Part shown: positions 1 through 12,268 of the stretch, one piece after another
How the letters are laid out: each line of letters starts with the position of its first letter
How positions within the stretch are numbered: the first letter of the stretch is position 1
NCBI GenBank assembly: GCA_032718865.1
Contig: JALUTQ010000001.1
Location: forward strand, 2,232,001 to 2,296,000
Direction: 5' to 3'
Source of the DNA: Tilletia caries
Lineage: Eukaryota > Basidiomycota > Exobasidiomycetes > Tilletiales > Tilletiaceae
DNA: 64,000 nucleotides
The notes under the pieces: generated by a model
Told to the model about the DNA's origin: nothing
What the model saw: the letters and a program-made list of their open reading frames with translations, nothing else
The model's database searches: none
Made by a program: the position numbers and the translations under genes

Positions 1-474
1 GTTGGGGGAGGAGGAGAGCGCGGTCCTGCCGCAGGTCATGAGTGTCGGCTACAACCCTTTCTACAAGAACACCACGAAGACAGCGGTGAGTTTTTGCCTT
101 GTCCCTCCCTCTCTCTCTCTCTCTGGGGGGAGTGTGCTTGCTGACGGAACTACTTTGGGGCATGGGGGCGTCCGAAGGAGGTCCACATCATGCATCCCTT
201 CAAACACGACTTCTACGGGAACTACATGAAGGTCGTCATCCTCGGCTACATCAGACCGGAGCTCAACTATGTCTCCAAAGGTCAGTCAGTCCCCACTCCT
301 CCCCCCCGGCCTTCTCGCTCTCCCCCTGACCAATCTTTCTCAATTATTTTCCTCCTGCGCGATTTCGCAGAGGCCCTCATCGAGGACATCGAGACAGATA
401 AGCGCGTAGGACTGGCCTCGTTGGAAAGGCCAGCGTATCAAGCATACAGGGACGACCCGTTCTTCAAGTCCTAA
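1..474 (+). CDS. FMN1: Riboflavin kinase, C-terminal part (cut by window edge)
   Basis: Riboflavin kinase makes FMN from riboflavin and ATP. Three exons are visible: up to 85, 178-280 and 371-474, in frame from base 2, ending in TAA. Joined, they read through the family signature YNPFYKNTTKTAEVHI followed by a stretch from MHPFKHDFYGNYMKV to LGYIRPELNY, and then an acidic region with VGLASLERPAY. The Asn/Thr-rich YNPFY-KNT segment and the E-VHI strand are the flavin-kinase fold core. The N-terminal part, including the nucleotide-binding PTAN-type loop, lies outside the window. It is convergent with the endopolyphosphatase gene, with about 190 bp between the stop codons. Confidence 0.93.
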
Positions 475-668
475 GGAGCCTCCCATCGACAACCCCCCTT
501 AAGGAAATAGAGAACCATAGATTGGTATAGCATTGATCAGTCTATAAAGCGATGAAGAGGTTTACGATCCCAGACGATGGTCGAACCGCGTGTAAAAGAA
601 GACAGAGAGAGAAAACAAGGAAGCAAGTAATGCAAGCTGTCCGATCCGGAACTGAAAGCGAACCCCCT

Positions 669-3368
669 TCACCGCCCAGCCAACCCCTGATACATCCGCC
701 CAGTAAACCGCTTCCACAACACCCCATCCGTAGCCAACCTCCTCGCAAACTCCATCATCGGCTCAACAGTCAACGACGCCATCCCATACTCCGTCAAATG
801 CTTCACCTCCTTCGGCAACCGCAGCTTGTGCGTCCCCGCTCGGGAGGGTGGCAAGGCGGCGTCGCTGGAGGAGGAGGAGGTTGGTGGGGCTGAGCATGTC
901 GTCGGGATGGCGCTGGAAGAAGAGAATCTCCAGGTGAGAGCCCGGGCGAAGGCACAGCGCATCCTCTGCCCCCAGTCCAGGTCGTCCGCGACGGGAGCAG
1001 CCGCCGCCGCCGATCCTTCCTCACCGTCCTCCGCGCTGACGTAGTGCGGCGGCGACACGCCCGCGCGTTCCAATAGCCGATCCAACAAGGCCTTCGGAAC
1101 CGGTATATGCCCGTCCGTCGCCTGCCTGTATGACCTCTTCCCCTCCTCCTCCTCCTCCAAATAAGCCCGCCACAGCGTCTCAGGCTCGTACGTCACATAC
1201 TCCAGCTCATACTCCAGCTTCAGCTCCTCCTCCTCCTTCTTCCCCTTCTCACGTGAAGAGAAGACATCATCATCATCATCATCCTGCTGATGCTCATCCC
1301 CATGTCTCCGCTCCCACTCCGCATTCGCCCGGTCCAGATCAAGCACCCACTGGCTATACCCGAGCATGCTCAGGTACGTGTTCGTCCGCGCAGGAGAGTC
1401 CGGCGAGGCGTGCCGCGGCAGCTTTTTCTTGCGGTGTTTCTTGCGCTTGTGCTTGCGATGTCTTCTGCGATGGGAGCGGCTTGTCGGGAATATGACGCGT
1501 TGGTCATCGTCACCGTCGTCGTCATCGTCATCGCCAAAGCTGCCGCTCGACACGTCCTGCAGTCCAGCATCCTTCGCCTCCGAGAGATCGAAAAAGGAGC
1601 GTTTCGCACTGCGCGTGTTGTTATACGTGTAAACGCGAATCGTAGGTAGGAACGTCGGCACGATCGAAGGCGTGGCAAAGAAGGTATGGTAGTAATCCAG
1701 ATTCGTCCGTTTCCGTCCGGGAAGGGTGGCATAATCGTTTTGCAGGTCGTCAGCGAGGGAAGAGATGTGGATCGAGGTGTCCGAGGTCGTTGTATTGTCT
1801 CCAGTTGGATCGTCCATAACGGCCTCCTCGTCCTCTTGGACGAAGAAGCTGGAAAAAGCCAGAGAGATGGATATCAGTCAATCCGGCTTCGCGTGGCGCA
1901 GAAAAAGAGAGACGAAAGAATACGTACGCATCGACATTCATGTGTCCATAATGCTGTCCTACGACGGTGTCTTGATACCGAAGCACGATGTCGGTGTAGC
2001 GTTCGTAGCAGAGCGGGAAGTAGTTGCCCGCGGTAGGCGGGACGTGTCCCATAAGATGGACCTGCATGTGTCGTGAGCGGAAGAGGGAGAGCTGTACCTC
2101 CATCCAATCCTGTCAATCGCAAGGCAAGCAGAAATGTAAAATTCCAGTTCGTTAGTCGACACAACAGCCTCAGGAAGCCGAGGAAGACAGGTACCCACCA
2201 GCATGACAGTCCCCGCATCCCGATCCTTCTCCGGCTTGCCCTTCTTACTCTTCACACATCCATCCACGACCTTGTTCGAGTCATACAGATAGATGGTGTT
2301 CAGACTGAGGACGGCGAGCTCGTTTGGGATGACCTCCTTGGCGAAGTAAGCCCCGCGCTGGAAGTTGTGCAGCTCGAATTCGGGGATGTGTTTGGACCAA
2401 ATGCTTGACAGCTCGCGGGTGACTGCGGAGGGTCTGTAATAATGGGAGGTAGGTAAAGGAGATTAGCAGGGACGGGGAGAGGAGAGGCGGAGCAAAATGA
2501 GTGGTCACACTACTCACCCAGAGTTCATGATATTATGAGGCCATATATCATTATTGCCAACACAGGGAATAATAGGGATGTCCGGAAACGCCTGCTCGAT
2601 CTTCTCCATCGTCCACCGGTTCGCGCGGTAAATCTCAGGTAACGTGCGAGGGTACTGCTGCGCATCGACGTCGTGCCGCGCCAGATCGCCGGTGACGAGG
2701 ACAAAGTCGAAGCCGACGTCGTGTTCCTTTTGGACGCCGGGGTGGTGCTGGGCCGCCTTCCCTTTTGATGGGACGGTGAGCCAGTTCTCGGTGATCCAGC
2801 GGAGGGAGCCTGTGATTAGCGCCGGCGGACTGTCGCAGATACTGTCGGGCGAGCCCCAATGGCCTGCCTTGTTCTTGGACGCCTTGCGGTCCTTTTGAGA
2901 CTGGGAGACGAGTTCGGATGTGAGGACGGTGTCGATGGCGCCATATACCAGGTCGAGAAGAGCTCGTGCGCTGGAGATGGGCGGGAACTTGCCGCCGTGG
3001 TTCTTCTTCTCCTTCTTGTGGCTGATGTGGCACGCCTTTGAGATCTTGGCTCCGGCTGTGTAGTCTGTAGAAATGGGAGGGAGTGCGAGATGGGTCAGTC
3101 GCACTCTAACCTTCGAGAGTGTCTGAGGTTGAGGCTTTGTGGGTAACGTACGGGAATCAGGATGTAAGTCGGTGATGTGCAAGAACTTTCCAAAGCGGCC
3201 GGGGACGTGCTGCTGCTTCTCGCGCTGTGTCTGCAGTTGCAGCTCGTCCAGCCCGACTGCTTCCGCTGCTGGTGTTGTTGTTGTGGTGAGCGGCAGGGAT
3301 GCGGCGGCGACGCTGGCTGCGTGCTGTCCCGCTGTGAGCGCGACGAGGAGCAAGGCAGCCGACTTCAT
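669..3368 (-). CDS. PPN1: Endopolyphosphatase (vacuolar, calcineurin-like phosphoesterase)
   Basis: Cleaves inorganic polyphosphate internally; known family members act in the vacuole. Five exons: 3368-3152, 3064-2518, 2433-2199, 2109-1928 and 1848-669. They sum to 2361 nt (786 aa), somewhat longer than the yeast enzyme. The start is the first ATG and opens a hydrophobic signal/anchor (MKSAALLLVALTAG). Metal-binding motifs appear in order: HITDLHPDSHY, VTGDLARHD, GNNDIWPHN and GQHYGHMNVD, all standard for calcineurin-like phosphoesterases. The C-terminal half carries the fungal endopolyphosphatase extension (YYHTFFATPSIVPTFLPT), plus a very acidic Asp run and a basic His/Arg/Lys run absent from the catalytic core. 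All splice phases close without an indel, so the gene looks intact. Confidence 0.92.
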
Positions 3369-5039
3369 CCTTCCGTCGATCCGTCGTTCCGTGCGCGGCG
3401 AGGTGAGTGTTCGTGGTCAGCGCCTTCTGCTTCTCCCTGTCCCTGTCCGCACCCAGTCAGAGAGTAGATAGTCAGAGTCCAAGCGCGCCGGCGTTCATAT
3501 AAATCCACCCAGCCCACCGGGCGCGCGTCTGTGCGATGTGGCTGGACGCGACCTTCCCTTTTTCCGCGGGCTGATGCTGGTCACGTGCCTCCCTCAGGAA
3601 CGGGACCGCGACGATCGGGGCGCAGAGCCGAGGTAACTAAATATGAAACCCCAGGGTCCCGAAGCCAAAATCCAAACGCCGCCCGTGCCTTCCCAGTTCC
3701 CAGATCCCGCTCCCCACTTTCCCACCAAGTGAGAAGATTGACCTCGGTCCTCGACACCACACGGGTGCCCCGTCGCGAGCGCGCCTTGTGAGCGCGTGAG
3801 CTTCGTTCGCCGCCTCGCAGACGATACAGCTGAAACGGCCAAGGCAGAGGCCAACACAGAAGGCTTGCGAAGTCGTCAGTCGAGATCCCAGATGATCGAT
3901 GATATCGGAGAACGCGGCCGGCGATGCATGCAGCCATGCAAAGTGGAGGCAATAAGGATGTGTACACACACAGAAAAAGGCGAGGCCCAGAGCCAGCGGG
4001 AACCGCAGGAGCAAAAGTCAGAACAGTCAACATAAACATATCAGGTCACAGAACCGAGCAAGTGGGAGTAAGCGCAGAGTGCAGAGTAGTAGTGCTGAGT
4101 GGAGGCCTGAGGAAGTCTGATGCGAAGGACGTGCCGCGTGCCGATCGGTTATCGAAATATTGTTAGGATTCATTCATTTCTATCCCAGCTCCATCCTCCC
4201 AATCACAGGAGAAAGGGGGTTAGGATTGTTTAGAGCAATAGCTATACAACAGCTATGCTATTGGGGGGGGTCCAATAGCCTTGTCAATGAGAGATACGCC
4301 TGACAAGCTGTTGTAAAATCCCAATCCCTTTAAATTGAAACTGGTTTTTGACGCTAAAAAGTTTCAGAGTCTCAATCCCAACCCGCTACCCTTTTCTGGA
4401 GGCGATCTGGATGGGTGGCGGTCGTCTAGACACCTGCCCCGGCTCGCGGAGGATGCTGACGCTGGGAGCGTGGCCACACGATGAGTGCGCCAACCCCCGC
4501 CCTGCCATTCCGCGAGGAGAGTATATCAGGCAAGCGTAATTCAATGGGCCTATGCCCGCGGTGATCCTGCCGCGTTTGAGCCCGAGCATCTGTAAGGTCA
4601 GGACTGAGCACGTGACTTGACGCGTCGTCGCGTCGAAGATACTCCAAACACGGGTGAGGTGAGACTCGTCTGGTGGTCTTATGCGCTAAAATAGGTCCAA
4701 AATCCCTGAACCTGCAATAGGTACGACAATACCCTTAAGGTATTGACAAATCCCAATCTTGCCCAATAGCTGTACCTATTCGGAGGATTGACAAAAAGAT
4801 TGGGAGGGCCATTTCTCCTGTGAATCCTCAATCCACAGTCACAACTCATATTCACAGCGCAGCGCTCAGCCAGGCCCCCGTCCGTACCCGCGCCCGCACC
4901 CATCCTCGTCCCGGCCAGTCACGCCCTCCCGTCTACGATTACCAGCCGTATCAACCATTTACAGACTTCCCTCGCCCAGCTTAGTGCCCTCGACCTCGAC
5001 CTCGACCGATCCACGCTCAGAGAAGAGAGGAAATCGATC
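3369..5039. other. Intergenic region between divergent PPN1 and histidine kinase genes
   Basis: No convincing gene. The first 200 bp must hold the PPN1 promoter. From about 4150 the base composition becomes AT-richer and a candidate inverted-repeat element (4204-4822) starts. Just before the histidine kinase ATG, 4947-5039 stays open in the kinase frame and reads like a coiled coil (INHLQTSLAQLSALDLD), so a 5' exon of the kinase may begin here. Confidence 0.5.
4204..4822. mobile_element. Possible small inverted-repeat element (MITE-like), 619 bp
   Basis: The ends carry an 11-bp perfect inverted repeat, CACAGGAGAAA at 4204-4214 and its complement at 4812-4822, each flanked by AAT (4201-4203 and 4823-4825), which fits a 3-bp target duplication. 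Just inside both ends are related CCAATAGC and TTGACAA words in opposite orientation. The middle (4370-4670) is GC-rich and resembles ordinary genomic DNA. No transposase is present. The terminal repeat is short enough that chance is not excluded. Confidence 0.35.
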
Positions 5040-8000
5040 ATGCGGCCCGAATCATCCTCCTCCTCCTCCGCATCCGCCTCCTCCTCCTCCTCCGGTCTGC
5101 CCATGCGACCACCAAAGCTCCCGCGCCGCTACGACTCGACCCACCACATGCCCTCGCTTCGCGGGACCCATACCTACGAAACTCAGCAATCCGGCACATC
5201 CGATGGCGATGGGATGGTCACTTCACCGGACGCATACAGCAGCGGCCGTCCGGAGCCTAGTGAGGGTGCTGCTTCTGTCTCGCTCAGGAGCTTGCAGTCG
5301 CGTGCGGATCTCTCTGTTGAGAGTGCGAAACTCGATTTGCGCGAGATGGCTATGTGAGTTTGAGTCCCCATTGGCATGCGTACCTTCATCCTCGTCCGCG
5401 CGCGGCTGATCAGCGGATTCGTATGCGCTTCTTCCCTTCTCGTCCCCGACCTTCAGTCGAAGATGTGAGTTGTGTGTTCCCCAGTCGGTCGGTTGCTTCG
5501 CTCCCTCCATTCATCTTACATTGCTCTGGATGTTTTCCGGATTTCTCCAGTTCAACTTGAAAGATTGAATCCTCCCGCCCTAAGTCGGCTCAAGATGGCC
5601 CACGAGCTCATCATCCGGAGCTGCAACATGACTCTCTGCGCCACGATCTTCTGCACGGAGCAGCGCCTCATCGTCGCCAACGAGACCGCCAATCGCGACA
5701 AGCGCAGCATAACGGAAGTGGAGGAAAAGCTACTGAGAGCACTGCTCGAGCATGTTGCAGAAATTGACCAGGACGTGATCTATCTCTCCAATCTCAGGAC
5801 TTTTGCGGAGGAGGTGAGCTCAGGAGACGTGCATTCTTATCCTTGACTCGTGTCGATAGAGACCGCTGATCATCCTCGCCTGCGCCATTTACAGCATGAC
5901 TGCACAGAACCGCTCTTCCAAACTTTCGTCGCTTCTCCCGTCCGGATCCCTCCCTCCGCTTCAGAAGCCCCCATCGTCGTAGGCATGCTCGCCGCATTCG
6001 ATGTCGTCCAGCGCGACGCACTCTCCGACGAAGACGCCGCATACATGCGCCATCTCGCCGACGCAGCCACTTTCATCGTCGAAGACCTCTTCGCCGCAGA
6101 CCGTAGACGCGGCGAACTCGTCGTACAGCGCGCCATCGTCGGTCTCAATCGACTCCTCGCCGGTGAACGGGTGCCCGAAGATAATAACACCGAAGGAGGT
6201 CCCGCGGGGGGAGCGGGGAGAAGACCGTCGAGTGGCACGGAGGACGCTAAGACGAATGTCTCGCTCTTCGCCAATGCCGCCCAGGCCTTGTGCGACGCTT
6301 TGAACGCCGAAGCGGCTGTCATTATCGACGTCTCCTCCTTCCGTCTCCGGCCCGGCGGTCGGGCTCAGCAGAGCACCTCCACCCTCTTCGGCTCCGACAG
6401 CGATACGGCCTCGCTCGACGCCAGTACCTCCGACGAAGGCCTCACCACACCGGGCCCTGTGCATCCGCCCTTCAAGCGCGAACAGTCGACGATGCACGAA
6501 CGTCTGGTGGAGCGCGAACCGACGCGGGCCATCTTGAACACCGAGACGTCCTGCTTCTACGGCCTGTCGGCGAACCCGCTGCCCATCGTAGGCGCGTCCG
6601 GCGAACCCGCGGTCCTCGAGCATTTCTCCAAACTTCCCGGTAAGACGAGTCGGCCGTGCGTGGCCCGTTTTCTGGCGTCCCGGCATTTGACGAGGAGTTA
6701 TGGGGAGACCAAGGCGGAGGGCGAGTTTGAGGCGGCGAGGTCGAATTTGTTGAGTAAGCCGGATAGTCTGGTGCCGCTGTTGCCGGGCCAGTGTAAGGGT
6801 TTATTAGCGGCGCCTGTGTATGAGTTCAATCGGCAACCGGCTTTTCTGGTAATAGCGACCTTCAAGGTGAGTCGGCTCCGTCCCCTCTTAGTGTTGCCTC
6901 CCTTTCTGTGTTGCCTTTTCGACTAGCCCAGACCTCTGACCCCCCCCCTCCCCCCCAAACTTGTTGGTCCAATCACAGAACCCTCCGTATCAATGGGAGG
7001 AGCCGGACTTCCTTCTCGTCGAGCAGATGGGAGCGGTTCTTCTAAGCGCTGTGCACCGCGCTCGAGCGAGGGCGGTCGATGTTGCTCAAACGTATTTTAT
7101 GAGGAAAGTTTCTCACGAGCTACGGACACCTCTGGTATGTATCTTCGCCTCCGCCTTCGCGGCACATCAGTGTGATGTTAGGAAGTGCGTCGCGGGACTG
7201 CTTCTGACACCTTCGGGATTTTGGATGATACTCCCTCAGCATGCCATCTTGGGCGTCACAGAAATGACCCGCTTGGCACTGCCGCCTCAAAACGAGGAAC
7301 TGATCTCACTGGTCGACTCCATCAGTCTCGCCGCGGACTCACTCAGTAATACGATCGACGACCTGGTCGACTTCAACGCTCTGAATGGAACGATCTTGCA
7401 TGGTGCGGGCGTGAAGGTCACCGATTCGACGATGACGGCGACTGTGCTTGATATCTTTGGGACTATTTCGGTGAGTGCACTTCTCCCGGTCTGTCTGGTC
7501 GTTATCGAGAAACGACTTGTTGAAGCGCTGAACCGAGACGTTGCTTTATTCTGGGTTACTAGGACGCTGCTGTTGCGCAATATACACACCGCCGACGCGT
7601 ACTACGGCAATCGGACCTCGCGGAGATCCAAAAGCCAATCAACCTAGATCTCCCACCACCAGAGCTCTTCATCAAGCTCTCCCCGATCAGCAATGCGGCG
7701 CTGAAAAAGGTCGACATCGACGTCGAAGCGCTGCGGCGCATCGTCAGCAAGGTGGTCAGCAACGCACTTCGGGCGACAGAAACGGGCATCATCACGGTCG
7801 CTGCTGCGATCTCTGCGGTCGATGCGGACTCGCCGACGCCGGAAATGGGGCCGTTCCGTCGAAAATCTCGCAAGAAGGCTTCGGAGCTTGAGATCGTCAT
7901 TTCTGATACGGGTAAAGGTATGACCGACAAGTTTCTCAAGGCACGGCTGTTCGAGCCCTTTTCGCAGGAGGACCCCTTCTGGTCGGGGACTGGGCTCAGT

Positions 8001-9486
8001 TTGACGCTCTGTCGGAATATGATTGATGAGTTGGGAGGGCGGGTGCAGGTCTCGTCTGTTGTTGGCGAAGGCACGGACTTTTTCATCCATGTGCCGTTGC
8101 CGGGTGGGATCGCTGAGACGCCTTCCAAGCGCTCATTATCCTCGCCTCGGTCCGCCACGCCGGCGTACTTCCTGAGATTCGACGATGAGGAGCGTTTCGG
8201 GCATAGGACCTACCGGTCCCATCTGATCCGGCAGTTCGACCTCCGGCCGGTCGAGGAGGCTCAGATCGGGCAGGCCAGGGTCATCTTCGTCATCTCCGAG
8301 GCGCTCGAGGACGGCTCGGCTCTTGCTGTACTCGAGGGCAAACTTGGCCGTCTGAAGAATAAGGCGTCGACGAGCAGTCAGGGCCCACTCCTCGTTGTTC
8401 TTTCGGCCTTCGGGTTCACGGACGACCCCGAGCAGGGGAACAGCCTGGCGAGATTGGCGGAGGCGGAGCAGTGTGAACTGTTGATCCTGGAGCGTCCCTT
8501 CGGGGTGAAGGGCATCCTCCTTCTTGATGACAAGTTGCGGACAATAGGTGATGCGGAGCGGGAGGGACGTGGGGAGTTGATGCAGAAGGCGGGCATGCTG
8601 GTCACTGGTGCTCTGGATGTTAACGGGAGGCGGTCGCCTAATATGCGCACATCGGCCGAGTTCAGAGTGCTCGTTGTGGAAGATGTGAGTTTGGGACCTG
8701 TGTCATTTTTGTCTTTCTGTTCCTCGCCCGCCATCGTGCTTCGGACAGAGACGTACAGTAACCGAAAGATGGACGCGCTGACGCCTTTCCCTGTCCTTCT
8801 GATTCTCGCAGAACCCTCTCAATGCTCGGATCTTGACGACGATGCTGCGGAAGATTGGGGTCGGCTTCCATGAGGCGACCAACGGACGGGAAGCGGTGGA
8901 TATGTATCGCAAGTACAGTCACGATGTGGTGCTGATGGATATCTCTATGTGAGTACTTCTCCAGACGTTGTGTTTGTGACTACTAAGCTGACTCGTTTGT
9001 TCCCTCTCTTTTCTGTTCCCAGGCCGGAGATGGATGGATTTGAGGCGTGCGAGAAGATAAAAGCTATGGATGGATCAGAAGGAAGCCGAATCAGTGAGTT
9101 ACGCGCATACTTACACCTTGAAGACAATGGACGACGCTGGCTTTGCTCACCCCTTTACGCTCAATCCATCTTAACAGTCGCGATCACGGCCCTGAGCTCC
9201 GAACTGGATCGAATTCGAGGTCGCGAGGTCGGGTTTTCCGAATGGATCGTCAAACCGGTCCGATTAGGCCCACTTGCCCAGGACGTGAAGAGTGAGTTGC
9301 TGAACTCGGACTGTGATGCATGATGTTGCTTGAGGTCAAAAAAAAAACTAAACATATGCATTCTTGCCGACAACTTTTTCAGAGTGGAAGGAGGATGCCG
9401 ATGCCAGTCGCATCTTGGAGTGGAAGGAGAATACCGAAGCCAGTCTTATCGTCGGGGTGGATCAGGAGATGGCCGTTTACGCCTAG
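5040..9486 (+). CDS. Hybrid sensor histidine kinase with GAF domain and C-terminal receiver
   Basis: Eleven exons close in frame: 5040-5353, 5414-5464, 5585-5813, 5895-6866, 6979-7134, 7240-7470, 7563-8684, 8812-8948, 9023-9093, 9178-9291 and 9383-9486 (3501 nt, 1166 aa). A Ser-rich N-terminus is followed by a GAF-type sensor region (about 125-400) and the dimerisation/phosphoacceptor helix SHELRTPLHAILG (His568). The ATPase domain has N718 in VSNAL, DTGKGM, LFEPFSQED and SGTGLSLTL. A linker then resembles a receiver fold without an acidic pocket (about 830-940). The true receiver has VLVVEDNPLN, the phospho-acceptor Asp1068 in LMDISMPEMDGF, TAL and VKPV (Lys1120). It should autophosphorylate on His, pass phosphate to its own receiver and then to a phosphotransfer protein such as Ypd1. 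The start is uncertain: the frame stays open upstream to about 4824 without an ATG. Confidence 0.88.
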
Positions 9487-10219
9487 CCACACCCACACCC
9501 ACGCCCAGCGTTCCCTATCCCAGACCCCCGAAAGGCAAAGGATGCACACTTCTCTCCCCGCCTGCACCGCATTTTTGCATTCAACTCTTCTGCACCACGA
9601 ACATAGATCTCAACGGACCCTCGACAAGACTCCCCTTTGTCACATCAACCCACCACCCTACCACCCCAACTTCGCTATTTCTTCTTCCGCATCGGATTAA
9701 CGCAAACCCGCCTGTATTGCATCTGGCTGGGGCCATACACTTAGGGGCACCTTGCGCCGACCGTGCTTTCGATCACTTCGAACGACCAATTTTTCCAGCC
9801 CGGAACCGCCTGGTAGGTTCCCTACTCGGAAAACATCGTCCTCGTCTTTTTCTTTTGGAACACGCAATACCTTTCATACACCCCCGCGCACACGTCGGCA
9901 ACCGCACCACAACCACTTTACTCAAGGGACTTTTTCAGGAAGTTCTTCTACTTATCTTCTTCAACGGGCTTTAACTTTCACCCCAAAGGAACGGAAAATC
10001 AAATCACTGCTTTAGCCTTGCTACGTACTTGCTTCTCGAGCCCTGCCTTGCATGGAACGAAAAAGAGACGTTCGCGACTGCGGGTGAAACAGCCGAAGGC
10101 CTGCGAAGCAAAGATCGCGATGAACAGCGTAATTGTGAGTACCTGTCTGTCTATGCTGAGACGCTCCAGCTCGCCGTCCTTGTGCACCGACCTCCTTCCT
10201 TCCTTCTGTCCTTCCGCAG
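9487..10219. other. Intergenic, histidine kinase 3' side and PLP2 5' side
   Basis: Long open frames here have no domain and run across C/A-rich low-complexity DNA. The PLP2 first exon should lie in this stretch. A candidate ATG at 10120 leads straight into a GTGAGT donor at 10135, but its phase does not match the next exon. Confidence 0.4.
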
Positions 10220-11476
10220 CCACGACGCTCTGCGCAAGCATGGCATCATCCCGCCCAAGCCGCCCTCGCGCTTGCCCTCGCCCGATCTGCCGTCCTCGTC
10301 CGAGCTGCGAAAGGACGCCCTCCACCGCGTCTCCCAAAGCCAGATCGACGCTCTCCTCGACGGAGAGACCGTCCGACGCGGAGATGCGCCCGGCGGAATG
10401 GCAATGATGCCGACGACGACGACGACGATGAAGACGAACTCAAGCTGGACGAGGACGATGATCAGGAGCGCAAATTGATGTTGCGACTGCGCGAACAGCG
10501 CATGGCAGAGATGAGGACAAAGGAGAGGAGAGCACGATTTGGACGCGTCTTCCCCATCTCCCGGGTCGACTACACCCGCGAAGTGACAGAGGCGTGGAAG
10601 GAGGACCCCGATCGGCCTCAAGGATCAGATACCGGGGACAGGTCTGACGGTGCAGGATCCAAGTCCGAGAGCAAAGGAACGGCGGTCGTATGCTTCCTTT
10701 ATAAGGACGGGTGAGTCGCATTTATTCGTACAGTCTGCAGGGTTCGCATGCTTCCTCATCTCCAACATATACACCTTCTTCCTTTGCTCCCTCTTCTCCC
10801 CCGTTCTGCTAGCTTGGAACTTTGTAAGCTACTAGGTGGCTACTTGGACACGATCGCAAGCAAGAACCCTGCAACGAAGTTCGTGTCCATCGTTGGCGAC
10901 AAGGTCAGTACTGATTATCCCCATCCTCGCATCCTCTCTGCTCCTCTTTTGCTGGGAAGCCGACGACGAGAGGAACACTGACGCTCCCAAGTCAAACACT
11001 TGCAGTGCATTCCCAACTACGCCGACCGAAACCTACCTACACTGCTCATCGCTCATCTACCGAGATGGCGACTTGCATCGGCAAATCGTCGGCCTTCGTC
11101 CAGAGATAGGACTGGACGGAATGAACACGAAGCTTGCAGGTGAGAATTCCCTTCCCTCTGTCAGAATGCTGGGCTGTTCGAATCTCGAATCCTGACAGTA
11201 CTTTCAACTCGGACCCCGGAATCTTTTCCTTTCTCTCTTCTTCTTGTTGCAGACGTCGAGCTCCTCCTCACAGCAGTAGGTGCCATCGAGCGACCGAACC
11301 AAAGAGCAGCCAGCAAAAACGCAGGACAGGATGCTGCCGAAGACGAGGAGGATGATGAACCCCGCTCGAGATCGTCTGGCATCCGGAACGGCGGCAGTGG
11401 CGCTGGGACGGGCTCCCGAACGTCGACTGTGCGAACACAAGAGGAGGAGGACGTGGATTTGGATTGGGATCTGTAA
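10220..11476 (+). CDS. PLP2: Phosducin-like protein PLP2 family, reading frame disrupted
   Basis: PLP2 proteins are thioredoxin-fold co-factors of the CCT chaperonin in actin and tubulin folding. Exons recognised: 10220-10710 (HDALRKHGIIPPK then an acidic stretch and RFGRVFPISRVDYTREV), 10813-10903, 11006-11139 and 11253-11476. The thioredoxin-like core shows KFVSIVGDK, CIPNYADRNLPTLLI and YRDGDLHRQIVGL, and the C-terminus is acidic. The frame breaks twice. Near 10395 one base seems missing between ALLDGE and the Asp run. In exon 4 a perfect 7-bp tandem duplication (GCTCATC twice, 11044-11057) separates PTLLI from YRDGDL. The first exon is unresolved. Either this copy is damaged or the assembly carries errors. 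Confidence 0.72.
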
Positions 11477-12268
11477 AGTTTGAATCGCTGCTTTCAGCTT
11501 TTGTCCGTCCATCAATCAATGCAAGTAAGCAAATTTGACTACCTGCAGTTAGTGTGAGGCCAGCGTATACCAACCACCACAGACATCGCAGACGAAGAGT
11601 GTTAGCTGGTAAGGACGAACAGGGAATGATCAGTTACCGAAAGTAGCTGGGACCAAGAGATATTTGATGATGACTGTGGAACTGTGGACTGCCGACTGAA
11701 GAAGACGATGATGAGTGAGGTACGACGGCGTCAGGCAACGGATGGCCCCGACCGCATCGTAATTCATGCCAGCATCGGTACAACTCCCTCCTAGCTCCAA
11801 GTTGTGAAGCCTTTGGGCATCTTTCCTCTCTTTCCCCGACCGAAGCCGTCATCCCTTTCGAGCTGTGATCTCGATACCTGAATTGTGAGCGGATGTAGCG
11901 ATGGGCTGAGAAGCACATGAAAGGTAGAAAGGAGTAACAAAGAGTGAATTCGGTGCACATCACGTCGAGTGGGGACGATGATACTGGGCCGACTATGAAG
12001 CTTGGCCGTGGAGACTAGGGACCGGTCGAGGCTTGGGAAGGGCCAAAGGACGGAAGAAGGACTGAGATTTCGAGAAGAGTGGTGCTTGTTGGAGGTAGCT
12101 CCTTCGGTCTTGAGAAGTTACGTTCGTGGTGCGATCGTGTATCTTCTGCGCGACTTGAGGATGTGGTGTGGACCTGTTGGAAGTGGAAGCGTTGCAAGAA
12201 TGGCTTCGGCCGGAAAGGCGAGGCTGACGTATTACCGCTCGTCCTGCGGCACCGGATGGCTAGCCCGA
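11477..12268. repeat. Conserved 3' flank of cysteine-rich secreted gene (copy C)
   Basis: No gene is supported. From about 11580 to 12268 the sequence matches the flanks downstream of the other family members at about 24.8-25.46, 34.2-34.89 and 59.99-60.7 kb. Open frames of about 100 codons are shared among them but shift between copies, so I read it as 3' UTR and duplicated flank rather than a gene. Confidence 0.55.

Noticed and set aside
3581..4039. 152-codon minus-strand frame upstream of PPN1
   Set aside because: No recognisable domain; several equally long frames overlap it on both strands.
9330..9974. 214-codon frame after the histidine kinase
   Set aside because: Begins inside the kinase last intron and continues through C/A-rich low-complexity DNA without motifs.
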